Assembly (NCBI RefSeq): GCF_030410395.1
Contig: NZ_JAUHHF010000003.1
Location: forward strand, 186,001 to 250,000
DNA length: 64,000 bases
From: Zwartia panacis
GTDB lineage: Bacteria; Pseudomonadota; Gammaproteobacteria; Burkholderiales; Burkholderiaceae_B
Reading direction: 5' to 3'
The translations under genes and the position numbers were made by a program. Under the pieces are notes generated by a model. The model made no database searches. It was not told the origin of the DNA and was given only the letters and a program-made list of their open reading frames with translations. The stretch's first letter is position 1, and every line of letters begins with the position of its first letter. Shown here piece after piece: positions 1 through 8,356 of this stretch.

Positions 1-467
1 TGCATTGCCACGATCACAGGCTTGCCAGCGTTTTTATCCAACGATTTCTCAAGCCAATCCAGTCTTTCATCGCAAAGTTCTCCCCCACTTTCACCCAACA
101 CGCACGTATCGAGTGTCATTAAGGTCAAAGGTCCAATGTCAACCTCGTACTGCACAAATCCAGATTCTCCCAAGTAGTCGTGCGCGGGAAAAGCCGCACG
201 CAATCCGTCTCGATCGTCATGATTTCCAGGCAGCAGGTACACCGGCATATCAAGAGGAGCGATCAACTCTGCCAGATGTCGATACTCTTGCTCGCGACCA
301 AAATCCGTCAAATCTCCCGTCATTACGACAGCCAAAGGTTTTTGTTTTAGAGACAAAATAGATTGCACTGCGTTTCGCAAGTAAGGTGCGGTATCCAGTC
401 TGTTATAAGCCAAGCGTCCCGGTTCGCGGATATGGGTGTCTGACAATTGAACAAATGTAAAGGACAT
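1..467 (-). CDS. Metallophosphoesterase (GpdQ/CpdA-like phosphodiesterase), C-terminal part outside window
   Basis: This is a calcineurin-like binuclear metal phosphoesterase. The first 155 codons are present and the gene runs off the left edge. The visible motifs are the family metal ligands in order: QLSDTHI near residue 7 (D-x-H), VMTGDLTD near residue 48 (GDxxD), and LPGNHDDR near residue 79 (GNHD). Known relatives cleave cyclic nucleotides or glycerophosphodiesters. The ATG overlaps the TAA of the ABC ATPase gene upstream (TAATG), so translation is probably coupled and the enzyme belongs to the importer operon. My inference is that it processes an imported phosphodiester in the cytoplasm, since there is no signal peptide. 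The exact substrate is not visible. Confidence 0.85.
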   Translation of the reverse strand, partial: MSFTFVQLSDTHIREPGRLAYNRLDTAPYLRNAVQSILSLKQKPLAVVMTGDLTDFGREQEYRHLAELIAPLDMPVYLLPGNHDDRDGLRAAFPAHDYLGESGFVQYEVDIGPLTLMTLDTCVLGESGGELCDERLDWLEKSLDKNAGKPVIVAM

Positions 468-1516
468 TAAGCCTCCGTGGCACGCATGAAAGAATGAGGA
501 TGAAAATCGACTGAAACTGTGTCACCTTGCTTGAATAAAGCATCGCGTGGCGCATCCACGACAAACGGCTCTTGGCCATCCATAGCGATGCGAAATTGCA
601 AACGATCACCGCGAAAGCTGCGGTGCAATATCTTCCCCACCGCGCGATCGGGTCGGTAATAATCGATGACAATATCTTCTGGTCGAACAAGTAAATCTTG
701 ACCCAGGTAACCAGGCGCACTCAGTACAACGGTACCAAGTTTAAGGATTCCACTATTTACTTGCTCTAAATCTCGGCGAAGCAGATTGACCCGACCCAGA
801 AAATGAGCCACGAAAGCATGTGTAGGATTCCGATACAAAGACTCCGGATCACCAACCTGAACAATCTCCCCTGCCCGCATCACAGCCATGCGATCAGCAA
901 TCGCCATCGCTTCTTGCTGATCGTGCGTCACATAGACCGCAGTCATGCCCAATCGACGCAGTAACTCGGCCAATTCATCGCGCAAAGTATCCTTGAGCTT
1001 ACTATCCAGTGCGGTTAAAGGTTCATCCAACAGTAATATTTTTGGCTGTGCAGCGACTGCGCGTGCGAGTGCGACCCGTTGCTTTTGTCCACCTGAGAGC
1101 TCGGCAGGTCGTTTGTGTTCATGCCCTCCAAGGCGAACCAAATCAATCAATTCACCGACGACTTGATTTCGTACAGAAACATTTACACCTCGGACTTTCA
1201 GGCCATATTCAATATTTCTTTGAACAGACATATGTGGGAACAGCGCGTAATGCTGAAAAACCATTCCGACCCTTCGTTCCTCGATGGGTCGAGAGGTCAC
1301 GTCTTGCTCACCAAACATGATCCGACTGCCCTGGTCCGCGACTTCAAGGCCCGCCAAGATGCGTAACAAAGTCGTTTTGCCGCAGCCAGACGGGCCAAGT
1401 AAGGTCATGATTTCGCCCGGCTCCACACGTAGATTCGTGCGCTTCAGACCGCGCGTGCCATCAGGGTAGGTTTTGGCGCAATCCGTGACGGACAAGGCGA
1501 TTTGTTCAAGTTCCAT
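467..1516 (-). CDS. ABC importer ATPase, PotA/FbpC-like
   Basis: This is the energy-coupling ATPase of a binding-protein-dependent importer, 349 aa and full length for the CUT1/PotA type. Walker A is GPSGCGKTTLL near residue 40, the signature is LSGGQKQRVALARAV near residue 139, Walker B is ILLLDEP near residue 159, and the switch histidine lies in VTHDQ. The region after about residue 240 is the regulatory TOBE-like domain of this class. The gene overlaps the upstream permease gene by 11 bases and the downstream phosphoesterase start by one base. Family members carry Fe3+, polyamines, 2-aminoethylphosphonate or sugars, and sequence alone does not choose between these. Confidence 0.93.
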   Translation of the reverse strand: MELEQIALSVTDCAKTYPDGTRGLKRTNLRVEPGEIMTLLGPSGCGKTTLLRILAGLEVADQGSRIMFGEQDVTSRPIEERRVGMVFQHYALFPHMSVQRNIEYGLKVRGVNVSVRNQVVGELIDLVRLGGHEHKRPAELSGGQKQRVALARAVAAQPKILLLDEPLTALDSKLKDTLRDELAELLRRLGMTAVYVTHDQQEAMAIADRMAVMRAGEIVQVGDPESLYRNPTHAFVAHFLGRVNLLRRDLEQVNSGILKLGTVVLSAPGYLGQDLLVRPEDIVIDYYRPDRAVGKILHRSFRGDRLQFRIAMDGQEPFVVDAPRDALFKQGDTVSVDFHPHSFMRATEA

Positions 1517-2294
1517 AATATTTTTGAGTTAGATTCGCCACTACATTGAGTAGCCAAAGAAGCGGTAAAACCACCAAAAAGAACATGAGCGTGTAAGCCG
1601 ATCCGATTTCAATCCGCATAGAGGCGTAACTATCCGCCAAACCGACGGGCAAGGTTCGGGTCAAAGGGGTATGCAGCAGCCAAGTCAGATTGAATTCACC
1701 GATAGAAAGTGTAAACACCATGAGACCTCCCGCAACGATTGAGGGCAGGACCACAGGCACTAAAACCGTCAGGAAACGCGTCACAAAGCCCGCACCCAAA
1801 GATCTTGCAGCCTCTTCGATCGAGGCAATATCTGAACGCTGAAACGCGGCACTTACGGTGCGCACCATAAATGGCAACGTAAAAACCATATGCCCGACCA
1901 AGATAAACGCATAGCTTTGACGAAAATCTCTCCATTCACCGTACGTCAGAATCAAGGCTAAACCTGTCGCTAAACCAGGCACGGCCACTGGCAATGTCAA
2001 CACCTCTTCGAATGTGCGCGCCCATCGACTCCGCGTTCGCGCCAAAGCGTACGCACACGGAACGCCTATGAGCGCATTTCCAATTACGCAGCTCGTCGCA
2101 ATCAAGACCGATGCTGAAACAGTCGAGCCATAGTGACTGAAGACATGTATTAGCCACTCAAGCGTCAAGCCGCTTTCCAATCCACGGCTGTATTGCTGAA
2201 GGAACGCAGCCAAGATCGATAACACCATCGGGCTGAGCATAAAGATCATCACAGTCAAGGTAATCGTCGCTAAAACCGGAGATCTGGACTTCAT
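1506..2294 (-). CDS. ABC importer permease, second subunit
   Basis: This inner-membrane permease of the PotC/PhnV type is 262 aa with about six hydrophobic segments. The coupling (EAA) loop reads SIEEAARSLGAGFVTRFL near residue 157 and contacts the ATPase. It lies between the first permease gene (19 bases upstream) and the ATPase gene, which it overlaps by 11 bases, so all are one transcription unit. The start at the ATG of MKSRSPVLA is followed at once by the first membrane span. Substrate is unknown. Confidence 0.9.
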   Translation of the reverse strand: MKSRSPVLATITLTVMIFMLSPMVLSILAAFLQQYSRGLESGLTLEWLIHVFSHYGSTVSASVLIATSCVIGNALIGVPCAYALARTRSRWARTFEEVLTLPVAVPGLATGLALILTYGEWRDFRQSYAFILVGHMVFTLPFMVRTVSAAFQRSDIASIEEAARSLGAGFVTRFLTVLVPVVLPSIVAGGLMVFTLSIGEFNLTWLLHTPLTRTLPVGLADSYASMRIEIGSAYTLMFFLVVLPLLWLLNVVANLTQKYYGT

Positions 2295-2313
2295 TTAATA
2301 ACATCCGTCAGAT

Positions 2314-3129
2314 TCATAGACTCAAACGCCCACCGGTCAACCGTCTCACCAAGAACAATGACAACCAGGTAAAAAATCCTAAACTTAATGACAGAGCAGC
2401 AGCCAATGGAAAATTGGCGTAATTTGTAAATTCGTTATATATGGTGATTGGCAAGACTTCGAATTTACTGGCAAGGGTAAATGCCGTACCAAACGCTCCC
2501 ATTGAGGTAGCAAATACTATTCCCGCGCTCGCCAATGTTGTGGGCATCAACTGTGGCAACCACACGTCCAAAAGCAATTGGAATCGACTCGCTCCAAGAG
2601 ATCTCGCAGCCTCTTCGATAGATTGATCCATACTTTGGGCAGCGGCTGTATAGCTTGCAACCACGCGAGGCAGGGAAAAATACAGATATGCCAAGAACAA
2701 ACCCATCAGGCCATATGCGAAAGTGATGCGACCCAGTCCGATACTCTCAAAGAGGTCGGCAACTGCACCTTGTCTTCCACCCAACAAAATAATAAAAAAA
2801 CCGACGACCACTCCAGGAAAGGACAGCGGGAGTGTTAATAATGACAGTAAAAACCGACGACCGATTACCTGTGGTTTAGCGAGATATAGGCCGACCGCCA
2901 ATCCGAGCGCCAGCGTTGTCACAGTGACGACAATGGATAGTAGTAAAGTGTTAACTAAGCTACTCGCGTAACGAGAGTCTGTCAGGATAGCGAAATATGT
3001 TTCCCAGCCATTTCGAGCTGGCAACACAATCAGTTGCGTGACAGGCAATAACCAAAATGCAGCGAAAAAAATAAAAACGGGCACCATACATGCTGTGAGC
3101 GCCCGTCTTGACTTGACCTGTGAAGGCAT
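2314..3129 (-). CDS. ABC importer permease, first subunit
   Basis: This inner-membrane permease of the PotB/PhnU type is 271 aa from the ATG of MPSQVKSRR. That start lies two bases after the stop of the binding-protein gene, and longer readings would run back into that gene. The EAA loop SIEEAARSLGASRFQLLL is visible near residue 175 and six membrane spans can be traced. It pairs with the second permease to form the channel of the importer. Confidence 0.9.
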   Translation of the reverse strand: MPSQVKSRRALTACMVPVFIFFAAFWLLPVTQLIVLPARNGWETYFAILTDSRYASSLVNTLLLSIVVTVTTLALGLAVGLYLAKPQVIGRRFLLSLLTLPLSFPGVVVGFFIILLGGRQGAVADLFESIGLGRITFAYGLMGLFLAYLYFSLPRVVASYTAAAQSMDQSIEEAARSLGASRFQLLLDVWLPQLMPTTLASAGIVFATSMGAFGTAFTLASKFEVLPITIYNEFTNYANFPLAAALSLSLGFFTWLSLFLVRRLTGGRLSL

Positions 3130-3131
3130 CG

Positions 3132-4145
3132 TTAACGCACTTGTTTCAGATAGGTATCTGAAAATGTTTTCTGTACGCTCGCCATCTTGGCATAATCCAC
3201 TGCGACGGCTCGCTTGTATTCTGATTCTGGCAAGAATCTTGATTGGGCTTCGGCTGACATGGCTGAAGGACGAACAGGACGTAGGAACGCATTCGCCCAA
3301 AGTGCTTGACCAGCATCAGAAAGCACAAAATCAAGCACCTTCTTGCCATTCTCTGGATTTGGTCCCTTATTGACCAGACTCATCACATAGGGAACGACAA
3401 CAGTACCCTCTTGAGGAATCACAAATTCGACATTAGCCTTATCCTTGTACTTGGCACGGTAGGCGTTAAAGTCGTAATCAAGCAAAATAGCAATTTCGCC
3501 TGACAGCACACGAGCGTAAGAGGTTTGCTTAGGAACGATTGGATCATTCTTTTGCAGGGCCTTGAAATACTCGATCGCAGGTCCGAAATTATCCATGGAT
3601 CCACCTTTGGCTTGGTTGATAGCAACCGCGCCGACATAGCCCACGAAAGCAGAAGCAGGATCCAGATATCCCACCAAGCCTTTGTACTCGGGTTTGAGCA
3701 GGTCTGCCCAAGACTGTGGCACTGGCTTACCCTTTAATGCGTCCTTATTCACCATGAATCCAAGCGTGCCCGAATGGATAGTGAACCAGTTACCTGCAGG
3801 ATCTTTCAAACCATCGGGAATTTGCTCCCAGCCCGCCGGACGATAGCCGGTGACAACACCATCTTTGGCTGCTTGAATACCAAAAGTCACGCCAAGATAA
3901 GTCACATCGGCAACTGGACTATTTTTTTCAGCAATCAACTGTGACAACGATTGACCAGAGTTTTTATTATCTGGCGGTACTGTAATTCCGGTCTTTTCCT
4001 TGATCGCTTTAATCTGCGTACCCCAGTCGGCCCACTCGGGAGGACAGTTATAGCAAATAGCAGTCTGGGCAGTGGCCGCACCGCCAGAGATCAGAGCAAC
4101 AACTGTCAGAAGGCTGCGTAGCGCAGCGAGTGTTGAACTCGACAT
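3132..4145 (-). CDS. ABC importer periplasmic binding protein (family 1, Fe3+/phosphonate type)
   Basis: This is a periplasmic solute receptor of 337 aa. A signal peptide is clear, with the segment LLTVVALISGGAATAQ ending near residue 27. The start is the ATG after AAGGA with a 6-base spacer; a TTG two codons upstream has poorer spacing. The mature protein has the two-lobe family 1 layout, including VADVTYLGVTFGIQAAKDG and LWANAFLRPVRPSA. It is the first gene of the operon with two permeases, an ATPase and a phosphoesterase. The family includes Fe3+, thiamine, AEP and polyamine receptors. The linked phosphoesterase makes a phosphorylated solute plausible, but this is inference. Confidence 0.85.
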   Translation of the reverse strand: MSSSTLAALRSLLTVVALISGGAATAQTAICYNCPPEWADWGTQIKAIKEKTGITVPPDNKNSGQSLSQLIAEKNSPVADVTYLGVTFGIQAAKDGVVTGYRPAGWEQIPDGLKDPAGNWFTIHSGTLGFMVNKDALKGKPVPQSWADLLKPEYKGLVGYLDPASAFVGYVGAVAINQAKGGSMDNFGPAIEYFKALQKNDPIVPKQTSYARVLSGEIAILLDYDFNAYRAKYKDKANVEFVIPQEGTVVVPYVMSLVNKGPNPENGKKVLDFVLSDAGQALWANAFLRPVRPSAMSAEAQSRFLPESEYKRAVAVDYAKMASVQKTFSDTYLKQVR

Positions 4146-4209
4146 AGTCAATCCTTTTTGATTGGGAAAAAATCAATAATGAGCGAATAAATAGGCAAGA
4201 CTTTTAAGC

Positions 4210-5190
4210 TCAGTCCACATTAACTTTCGCGCGCTCAATAACTTCAGTCCAACGCGCCCTTTCAGACGAAATCAATGAATCGAACGCATCGCCAGCATCT
4301 GATCTGACTTCGGCTCCATTTTTAGCGAATGAATCACGTACCTTTTGATCGAGAAGCGCTTGAGCAGTTGCTTTTTGAAGTACATCGATGGTCTTGAGCG
4401 AAGTTCCCTTCGGAGCCATCAGTCCATACCAAGACTCAACAACAAAATCATTCAGGCCCGCTTGAGACATCGTCGGAACATCCGCTACAGATGCATTACG
4501 TTCCGCACTTGTAATCGCCAGAGCGTTTAACTTGCCAGATTGAACGTGTGCGAGTGCGAGAGGCATGTTTACGAATGCGAAATCAATTTGACCACCCAGT
4601 AAATCGGTTACTGCTTGAGTAGCACTTTTATAGGGAATATGCACTACATCGATTCCGGCCTGCATTTTCAGCAACTCGCCCGAGAGGTGATTGGATGTGC
4701 CATTGCCGAATGAGGCGTAGGAAAGCTTCCCCGGAGAACGCTTAGCAAACTCAATCAATTCCTGGAGGCTCTTAACTTGCAATCGCGGTCCGACAACGAG
4801 CAAATTCGGCACGGCAGCGATGAGCGAAATCGGAATGAAATCGCGCTTTGCATCGAAGGGGAGCTTGGGAAACAGGACAGGATTGATAGCGTGCGTGCCT
4901 GTCGTCGCGACGAGTAAGGTATAACCGTCAGGTTTAGACTTGGCTACGTAATCGGAACCAAGATTTCCGCCAGCACCAACACGGTTTTCCACCATCATGG
5001 GTTGTCCGAGATCTTGACCCATTTTCTCGGATAGCACGCGCGTCAAGATGTCGACCCCTCCGCCTGCTGCGAATGGAACGACTAGCTTGACTGGATGATC
5101 AGGAAAGGGCTGGGCGGATACCGTAGCCGCAGGTATGACTCCACCCAGCGCGGCAATTAAACATTGCCTGAAAAATCCAACTATGCGCAT
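4210..5190 (-). CDS. Bug/TctC-family periplasmic receptor 1
   Basis: This is a tripartite-tricarboxylate-transporter-type solute receptor of 326 aa. The signal peptide ends in IPAATVSA and is followed by the family opening PFPDHPVKLVVPFAAGGG. Other marks are MVENRVGAGGNLG, KPDGYTLL, LSYASFGNGTSNHLSGE and VHIPYKSATQAVTDLLGGQID. A GTG two codons upstream (5196) is an alternative start, and neither has a strong ribosome site. No TctA or TctB membrane partner is adjacent. It lies 64 bases upstream of the ABC operon on the same strand and could share its transcript. Ligands of such orphan receptors are usually carboxylates or amides; this one is unassigned. Confidence 0.9.
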   Translation of the reverse strand: MRIVGFFRQCLIAALGGVIPAATVSAQPFPDHPVKLVVPFAAGGGVDILTRVLSEKMGQDLGQPMMVENRVGAGGNLGSDYVAKSKPDGYTLLVATTGTHAINPVLFPKLPFDAKRDFIPISLIAAVPNLLVVGPRLQVKSLQELIEFAKRSPGKLSYASFGNGTSNHLSGELLKMQAGIDVVHIPYKSATQAVTDLLGGQIDFAFVNMPLALAHVQSGKLNALAITSAERNASVADVPTMSQAGLNDFVVESWYGLMAPKGTSLKTIDVLQKATAQALLDQKVRDSFAKNGAEVRSDAGDAFDSLISSERARWTEVIERAKVNVD

Positions 5191-5297
5191 TTCCACACCA
5201 TTTCATCATCAAAGTAGAAGCATGATGCGTAAGCAACATTACACTGTGATGCAAAATTGATGGCATTTATATGACAACGCGCATGTCATCGATAAGC

Positions 5298-5810
5298 TTA
5301 TTTTTTAGGGCGTCCAGCCTGTAGCTTAGTCAGTGCAGCACGGGCGGCATCAAGCTGTGGAATCGTGAGGTTTTTCAACAAACCCACACCAATTCGCAGC
5401 AATTCACTTTTCTTTATTTCAATACCTGCTTTCAAAGATGCTTTTTTAAGATCCTGAAGAATCTGGTATTCATTACCGGGCATCGTAAAGCTGTCGCGAA
5501 CCAATTTCACTTTTTTTGATTTCTGAGCAGGGACGGCCTCAACGACAGGCGCTCGAACTACAGCTGGTACAGTCGCTTTGTTTGCTGACGGTTTTTTTAC
5601 AACAGCCTTTTTAACCGCTGCCTTTTTAACTGTCACTTTTTTAGCTGTCAGTTTTTTAGCGACCGCTTTTTTAGCAGTTGCCTTTTTAGCAGTTGCCTTT
5701 CTTGGACTAACTTTTCTCGCTACGACTGGCTTGTCAGGAACTGTCTGAGCAGCGACTGACTCCGCAGCTGGCACGTTATCTACAACTGGGTCTTTGGTGT
5801 CACTTTCCAT
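5298..5810 (-). CDS. Histone H1-like nucleoid protein with C-terminal helical domain
   Basis: This 170-aa protein has two parts. Residues of about 30-100 are low-complexity lysine/alanine/valine repeats (KKATAKKAVAKKLTAKKV), as in bacterial H1-like DNA-compacting proteins. Residues of about 100-170 form a compact domain starting KLVRDSFTMPGNEYQILQDL and continuing IKKSELLRIGVGLLKNL, which resembles a ribbon-helix-helix DNA-binding unit in its strand-helix-helix layout. It is probably a nucleoid-associated protein acting in the cytoplasm. The repeat part is also visible as short direct repeats in the DNA. An AAGGA ribosome site lies about 10 bases before the ATG. The function is inferred from composition and resemblance to a common Burkholderiales family. 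Confidence 0.7.
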   Translation of the reverse strand: MESDTKDPVVDNVPAAESVAAQTVPDKPVVARKVSPRKATAKKATAKKAVAKKLTAKKVTVKKAAVKKAVVKKPSANKATVPAVVRAPVVEAVPAQKSKKVKLVRDSFTMPGNEYQILQDLKKASLKAGIEIKKSELLRIGVGLLKNLTIPQLDAARAALTKLQAGRPKK

Positions 5811-6133
5811 TTCGAATTAAATCCTTGTTAAATCCATTGATTAAGGTATAAACGATTTATAATATTTATATAATTTAATTCATTTAATGAATGATCGCAA
5901 TGACAAGGCTAGTGCTCAACACCAACAAGCTTGTTTGATCATTTGGTACATAAAGATAAAAACTGAACATGAATCTACTGTGTAATTGAAAATTACCTAG
6001 TAGATTCAAGCCAGTAAAGTCTTTAGAAGGTGCTGAACAACCAAACCTCATACCAAAAAGCCAAGCAATGTGGACATTCGCCGTCACTCCACACTAGCAT
6101 CCAACACTCATCTGGTGCATTCTGGAGATCAAT
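5811..6133. other. AT-rich divergent intergenic region
   Basis: This 323-base stretch between the divergent H1-like and aminotransferase genes holds no credible gene. The part next to the H1-like gene (about 5845-5892) is very AT-rich, with TATAAT-like runs, and probably holds its promoter. Two short palindromes are visible: ATTCATTTAATGAAT at 5878-5892 and AACAAGCTTGTT at 5924-5935. They could be protein sites, but nothing identifies the binder. A GGAG ribosome site precedes the aminotransferase ATG. Confidence 0.5.
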
Positions 6134-7486
6134 ATGAAAACAGAAGCAAAAGCCACCAAGAAGTCGAGTATCAAAACCTCTGCCCTATTAGCGCTCGAAG
6201 GCGGACTCCCCGTACGCACCGAGCCTTTGCCCTGGGACTACCCCGGTGCCAGTTTTATCGATGAAGAGGAACTCGAACTTGTCACAAGCGTAGTCAGAGC
6301 CCACAGCCCTTTCCGATTTTATGGACCGCAAGCGCAACACATGGTCGACATGCTCGAACATGAGTGGCGCGAGACGTTTGGCCATCGATACGCCCTGGGA
6401 GTTTCCTCGGGCACAGCCGGACTGACGGTATCGATCGCAGCACTGGGACTCGGACCTGGCGACGAGGTGATGGTGCCGGGATACCTCTGCATGAGTGGCC
6501 TCGCGGCAATCGTACGCGCCGGGGCGATTCCCAGGCTCGTCGATATCGATGACACCTTTTGTATGTCGCCTGACGACCTCAAGGCGAAAATCACGCCACG
6601 GACCAAAGCGGTGATCTACAACCATATGTGTGGTGCGCCAGGTCACATCCAGAAGATCGCGGAACTCTGTAAAAAGTGGCATCTTTCACTGATTGAGGAC
6701 TGCTCACAGGCGGCAGGTGCGAGCTTCGAAGGCACACCTGTCGGACGCTTTGGCGATATCGGGGTGTTTAGCTTTCAACTCAATAAAAACATGACCTCTG
6801 GCGAAGGCGGGATGGTGGTCTGCCAAGATCACGCGCTGTTTCGTCGTTTGCTTGCCCTGCATGATCTCGGCTATCCACGCACACTCAACGGCGCGCTCGA
6901 TGCCTCGCGCGAACATGAGCAGCTTTGGGGAATGGGTGCGCGCATGGCCGAGCTCTCAGGTGCGTTGGCGCTTGCGCAGCTACGCAAGCTCCCACAGATC
7001 ACAAGTGCGATGCGCAAAGCAAAGTGGGCGATTCGCAAAGGACTCGCAAAAACGCCTGGCCTCACCTTCAGAGAAGTCCCAGACCCGGCGGGTGACAGCG
7101 GAGCTTTTTTATTGCTGTTACTTGAAAACGCGCCGCGCGCCAAATACTTTACGGACGCACTGCGCGCCGAGGGCGTCTGTGGTCCGCCCGGCAGCGTTCC
7201 TTGCGTGGCCTTGAGCGAACGCAGTCTGCACTGGTACTGCAACATTCCGAGTCTGGTACACAAACGTTCCAACAGCCGCGAGGGTTTCCCCTGGACACAC
7301 CCCGACAATGCTTTTGCGTACGACTACAGTTACTGCAAAGGGACTCTGCCAGTGTGTGATGACTATCATGAGCGAACGGTCGTACTGACGATTGCGCCCA
7401 CCCTCAAGGATCAGGATATCAAAGACGTGACTGACGCCTGCCAAAAGGTTGCACGGGTCGTTCAGAGCAATTGTTTGCGCCAGTGA
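6134..7486 (+). CDS. DegT/DnrJ/EryC1-family PLP aminotransferase
   Basis: This 450-aa PLP enzyme has the sugar-aminotransferase/AHBA-synthase fold. Visible are the cofactor loop SSGTAGL near residue 91, the Asp of LIEDCSQAAGA (D189), and the Schiff-base lysine in FQLNKNMTSGEGG (K218). Family members transaminate keto-sugars or related cyclic ketones. The N terminus is a short Lys-rich extension before GGLPVRTEPLPWDYPG. GGAG lies 6 bases before the ATG. It stands alone, divergent from the H1-like gene, and its 3' end overlaps the convergent deacetylase gene by 25 bases. No nucleotide-sugar genes are near, so the acceptor is unknown. Confidence 0.85.
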   Translation: MKTEAKATKKSSIKTSALLALEGGLPVRTEPLPWDYPGASFIDEEELELVTSVVRAHSPFRFYGPQAQHMVDMLEHEWRETFGHRYALGVSSGTAGLTVSIAALGLGPGDEVMVPGYLCMSGLAAIVRAGAIPRLVDIDDTFCMSPDDLKAKITPRTKAVIYNHMCGAPGHIQKIAELCKKWHLSLIEDCSQAAGASFEGTPVGRFGDIGVFSFQLNKNMTSGEGGMVVCQDHALFRRLLALHDLGYPRTLNGALDASREHEQLWGMGARMAELSGALALAQLRKLPQITSAMRKAKWAIRKGLAKTPGLTFREVPDPAGDSGAFLLLLLENAPRAKYFTDALRAEGVCGPPGSVPCVALSERSLHWYCNIPSLVHKRSNSREGFPWTHPDNAFAYDYSYCKGTLPVCDDYHERTVVLTIAPTLKDQDIKDVTDACQKVARVVQSNCLRQ

Positions 7487-8355
7487 TGAGCGATTTCTGT
7501 TCGTGTCGCGATCCAAATGCGGGGATCACTTTTAATAAACCGCAAAATATCTCGCAGAGCATTGATACGTCCGGGGCGACCGACAATCCTTAAGTGCAAA
7601 CCAATCGTTAGCATGGATTTGGACTGCCAGCGCTCGCCCTCGTCTAATAATCTTTGAACAGTCTCAATGACATAGTCAGAAAAATCCTTAGCTTGAACAA
7701 AAGCTGGGGACTCCCCAAAGAATCGCATGTCATTCGTATCAAACTGGTAGGGCAATACAAGCATCGGCCCCTGCTCACCCTCTAACCAAAAAGGCAACTC
7801 ATCATTATAGGCATCACTGTCATAGAGCAGACCCAGCTTGGCAGCAAGTGCACGTGTATGCAATGTCGGTGTGGATTTGCAGTGCCAACCTGTCGGACGC
7901 TGTCCCGTCGCAGCTTCGATAGCATCGAGCGTACGCCGCATCATCGCCTCCTCTTCCTCAGGTGACATGCCCGCTGGAGATTGCCACAACCATCCATGTG
8001 CGCACAGGTCGTGACCGCGTCCGACTGCATCCTGTAGCAACTCAGGCGTGCGTTGAGCGGCGCGCCCACATACGTTCAAGGTCACCTTGACATCTGCCTC
8101 GTCTAATTCGCGCATCACACGCCAGTACCCGAGCCGTGAGCCAAACTCAAAGTGCGACTCTCTGCAGAGGTCAGGCTGAGAGACAACTTTACTTGTGACC
8201 TCGTGCATAGGCTCATTCGAGGGGTCGCCATCCGCAAGGCTCAGCTCTGCACCCTCTTCAACATTCACCACGAGATTAATCGCCACACTCGCGTCACCCG
8301 GCCATTTGGGATCGGGACGCTGATCTCTATAGCCATATAAATCTCTGCGATCCAT
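7462..8355 (-). CDS. PuuE-like polysaccharide-deacetylase-family amidohydrolase
   Basis: This 297-aa enzyme has the NodB/PuuE fold. It opens RRDLYGYRDQRPDPKWPGD like PuuE allantoinases, has INLVVNVEEGAE in place of the classic NodB motif 1, and then LCAHGWLWQSP, TGWHCKSTPTLHT and IGLHLRIVGRPGR. PuuE-type members open hydantoin-like rings without a metal-binding amidohydrolase barrel. The start at the ATG of MDRRDLY lies one base after the racemase-like gene stop, so the two are probably translated together. The context is a hydantoin/ureide module, so the likely substrate is a cyclic ureide or related amide, by inference. The 3' end overlaps the convergent aminotransferase gene. Confidence 0.82.
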   Translation of the reverse strand: MDRRDLYGYRDQRPDPKWPGDASVAINLVVNVEEGAELSLADGDPSNEPMHEVTSKVVSQPDLCRESHFEFGSRLGYWRVMRELDEADVKVTLNVCGRAAQRTPELLQDAVGRGHDLCAHGWLWQSPAGMSPEEEEAMMRRTLDAIEAATGQRPTGWHCKSTPTLHTRALAAKLGLLYDSDAYNDELPFWLEGEQGPMLVLPYQFDTNDMRFFGESPAFVQAKDFSDYVIETVQRLLDEGERWQSKSMLTIGLHLRIVGRPGRINALRDILRFIKSDPRIWIATRTEIAHHWRKQLL

Positions 8356-8356
8356 G

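Noticed and set aside
5-361. Plus-strand 118-codon frame at the left edge
   Set aside because: It is antisense to the metallophosphoesterase, whose metal motifs are clear.
5271-5289. Short inverted repeat ATGACA/TGTCAT between receptor 1 and the H1-like gene
   Set aside because: Only six paired bases and no T run; expected by chance.
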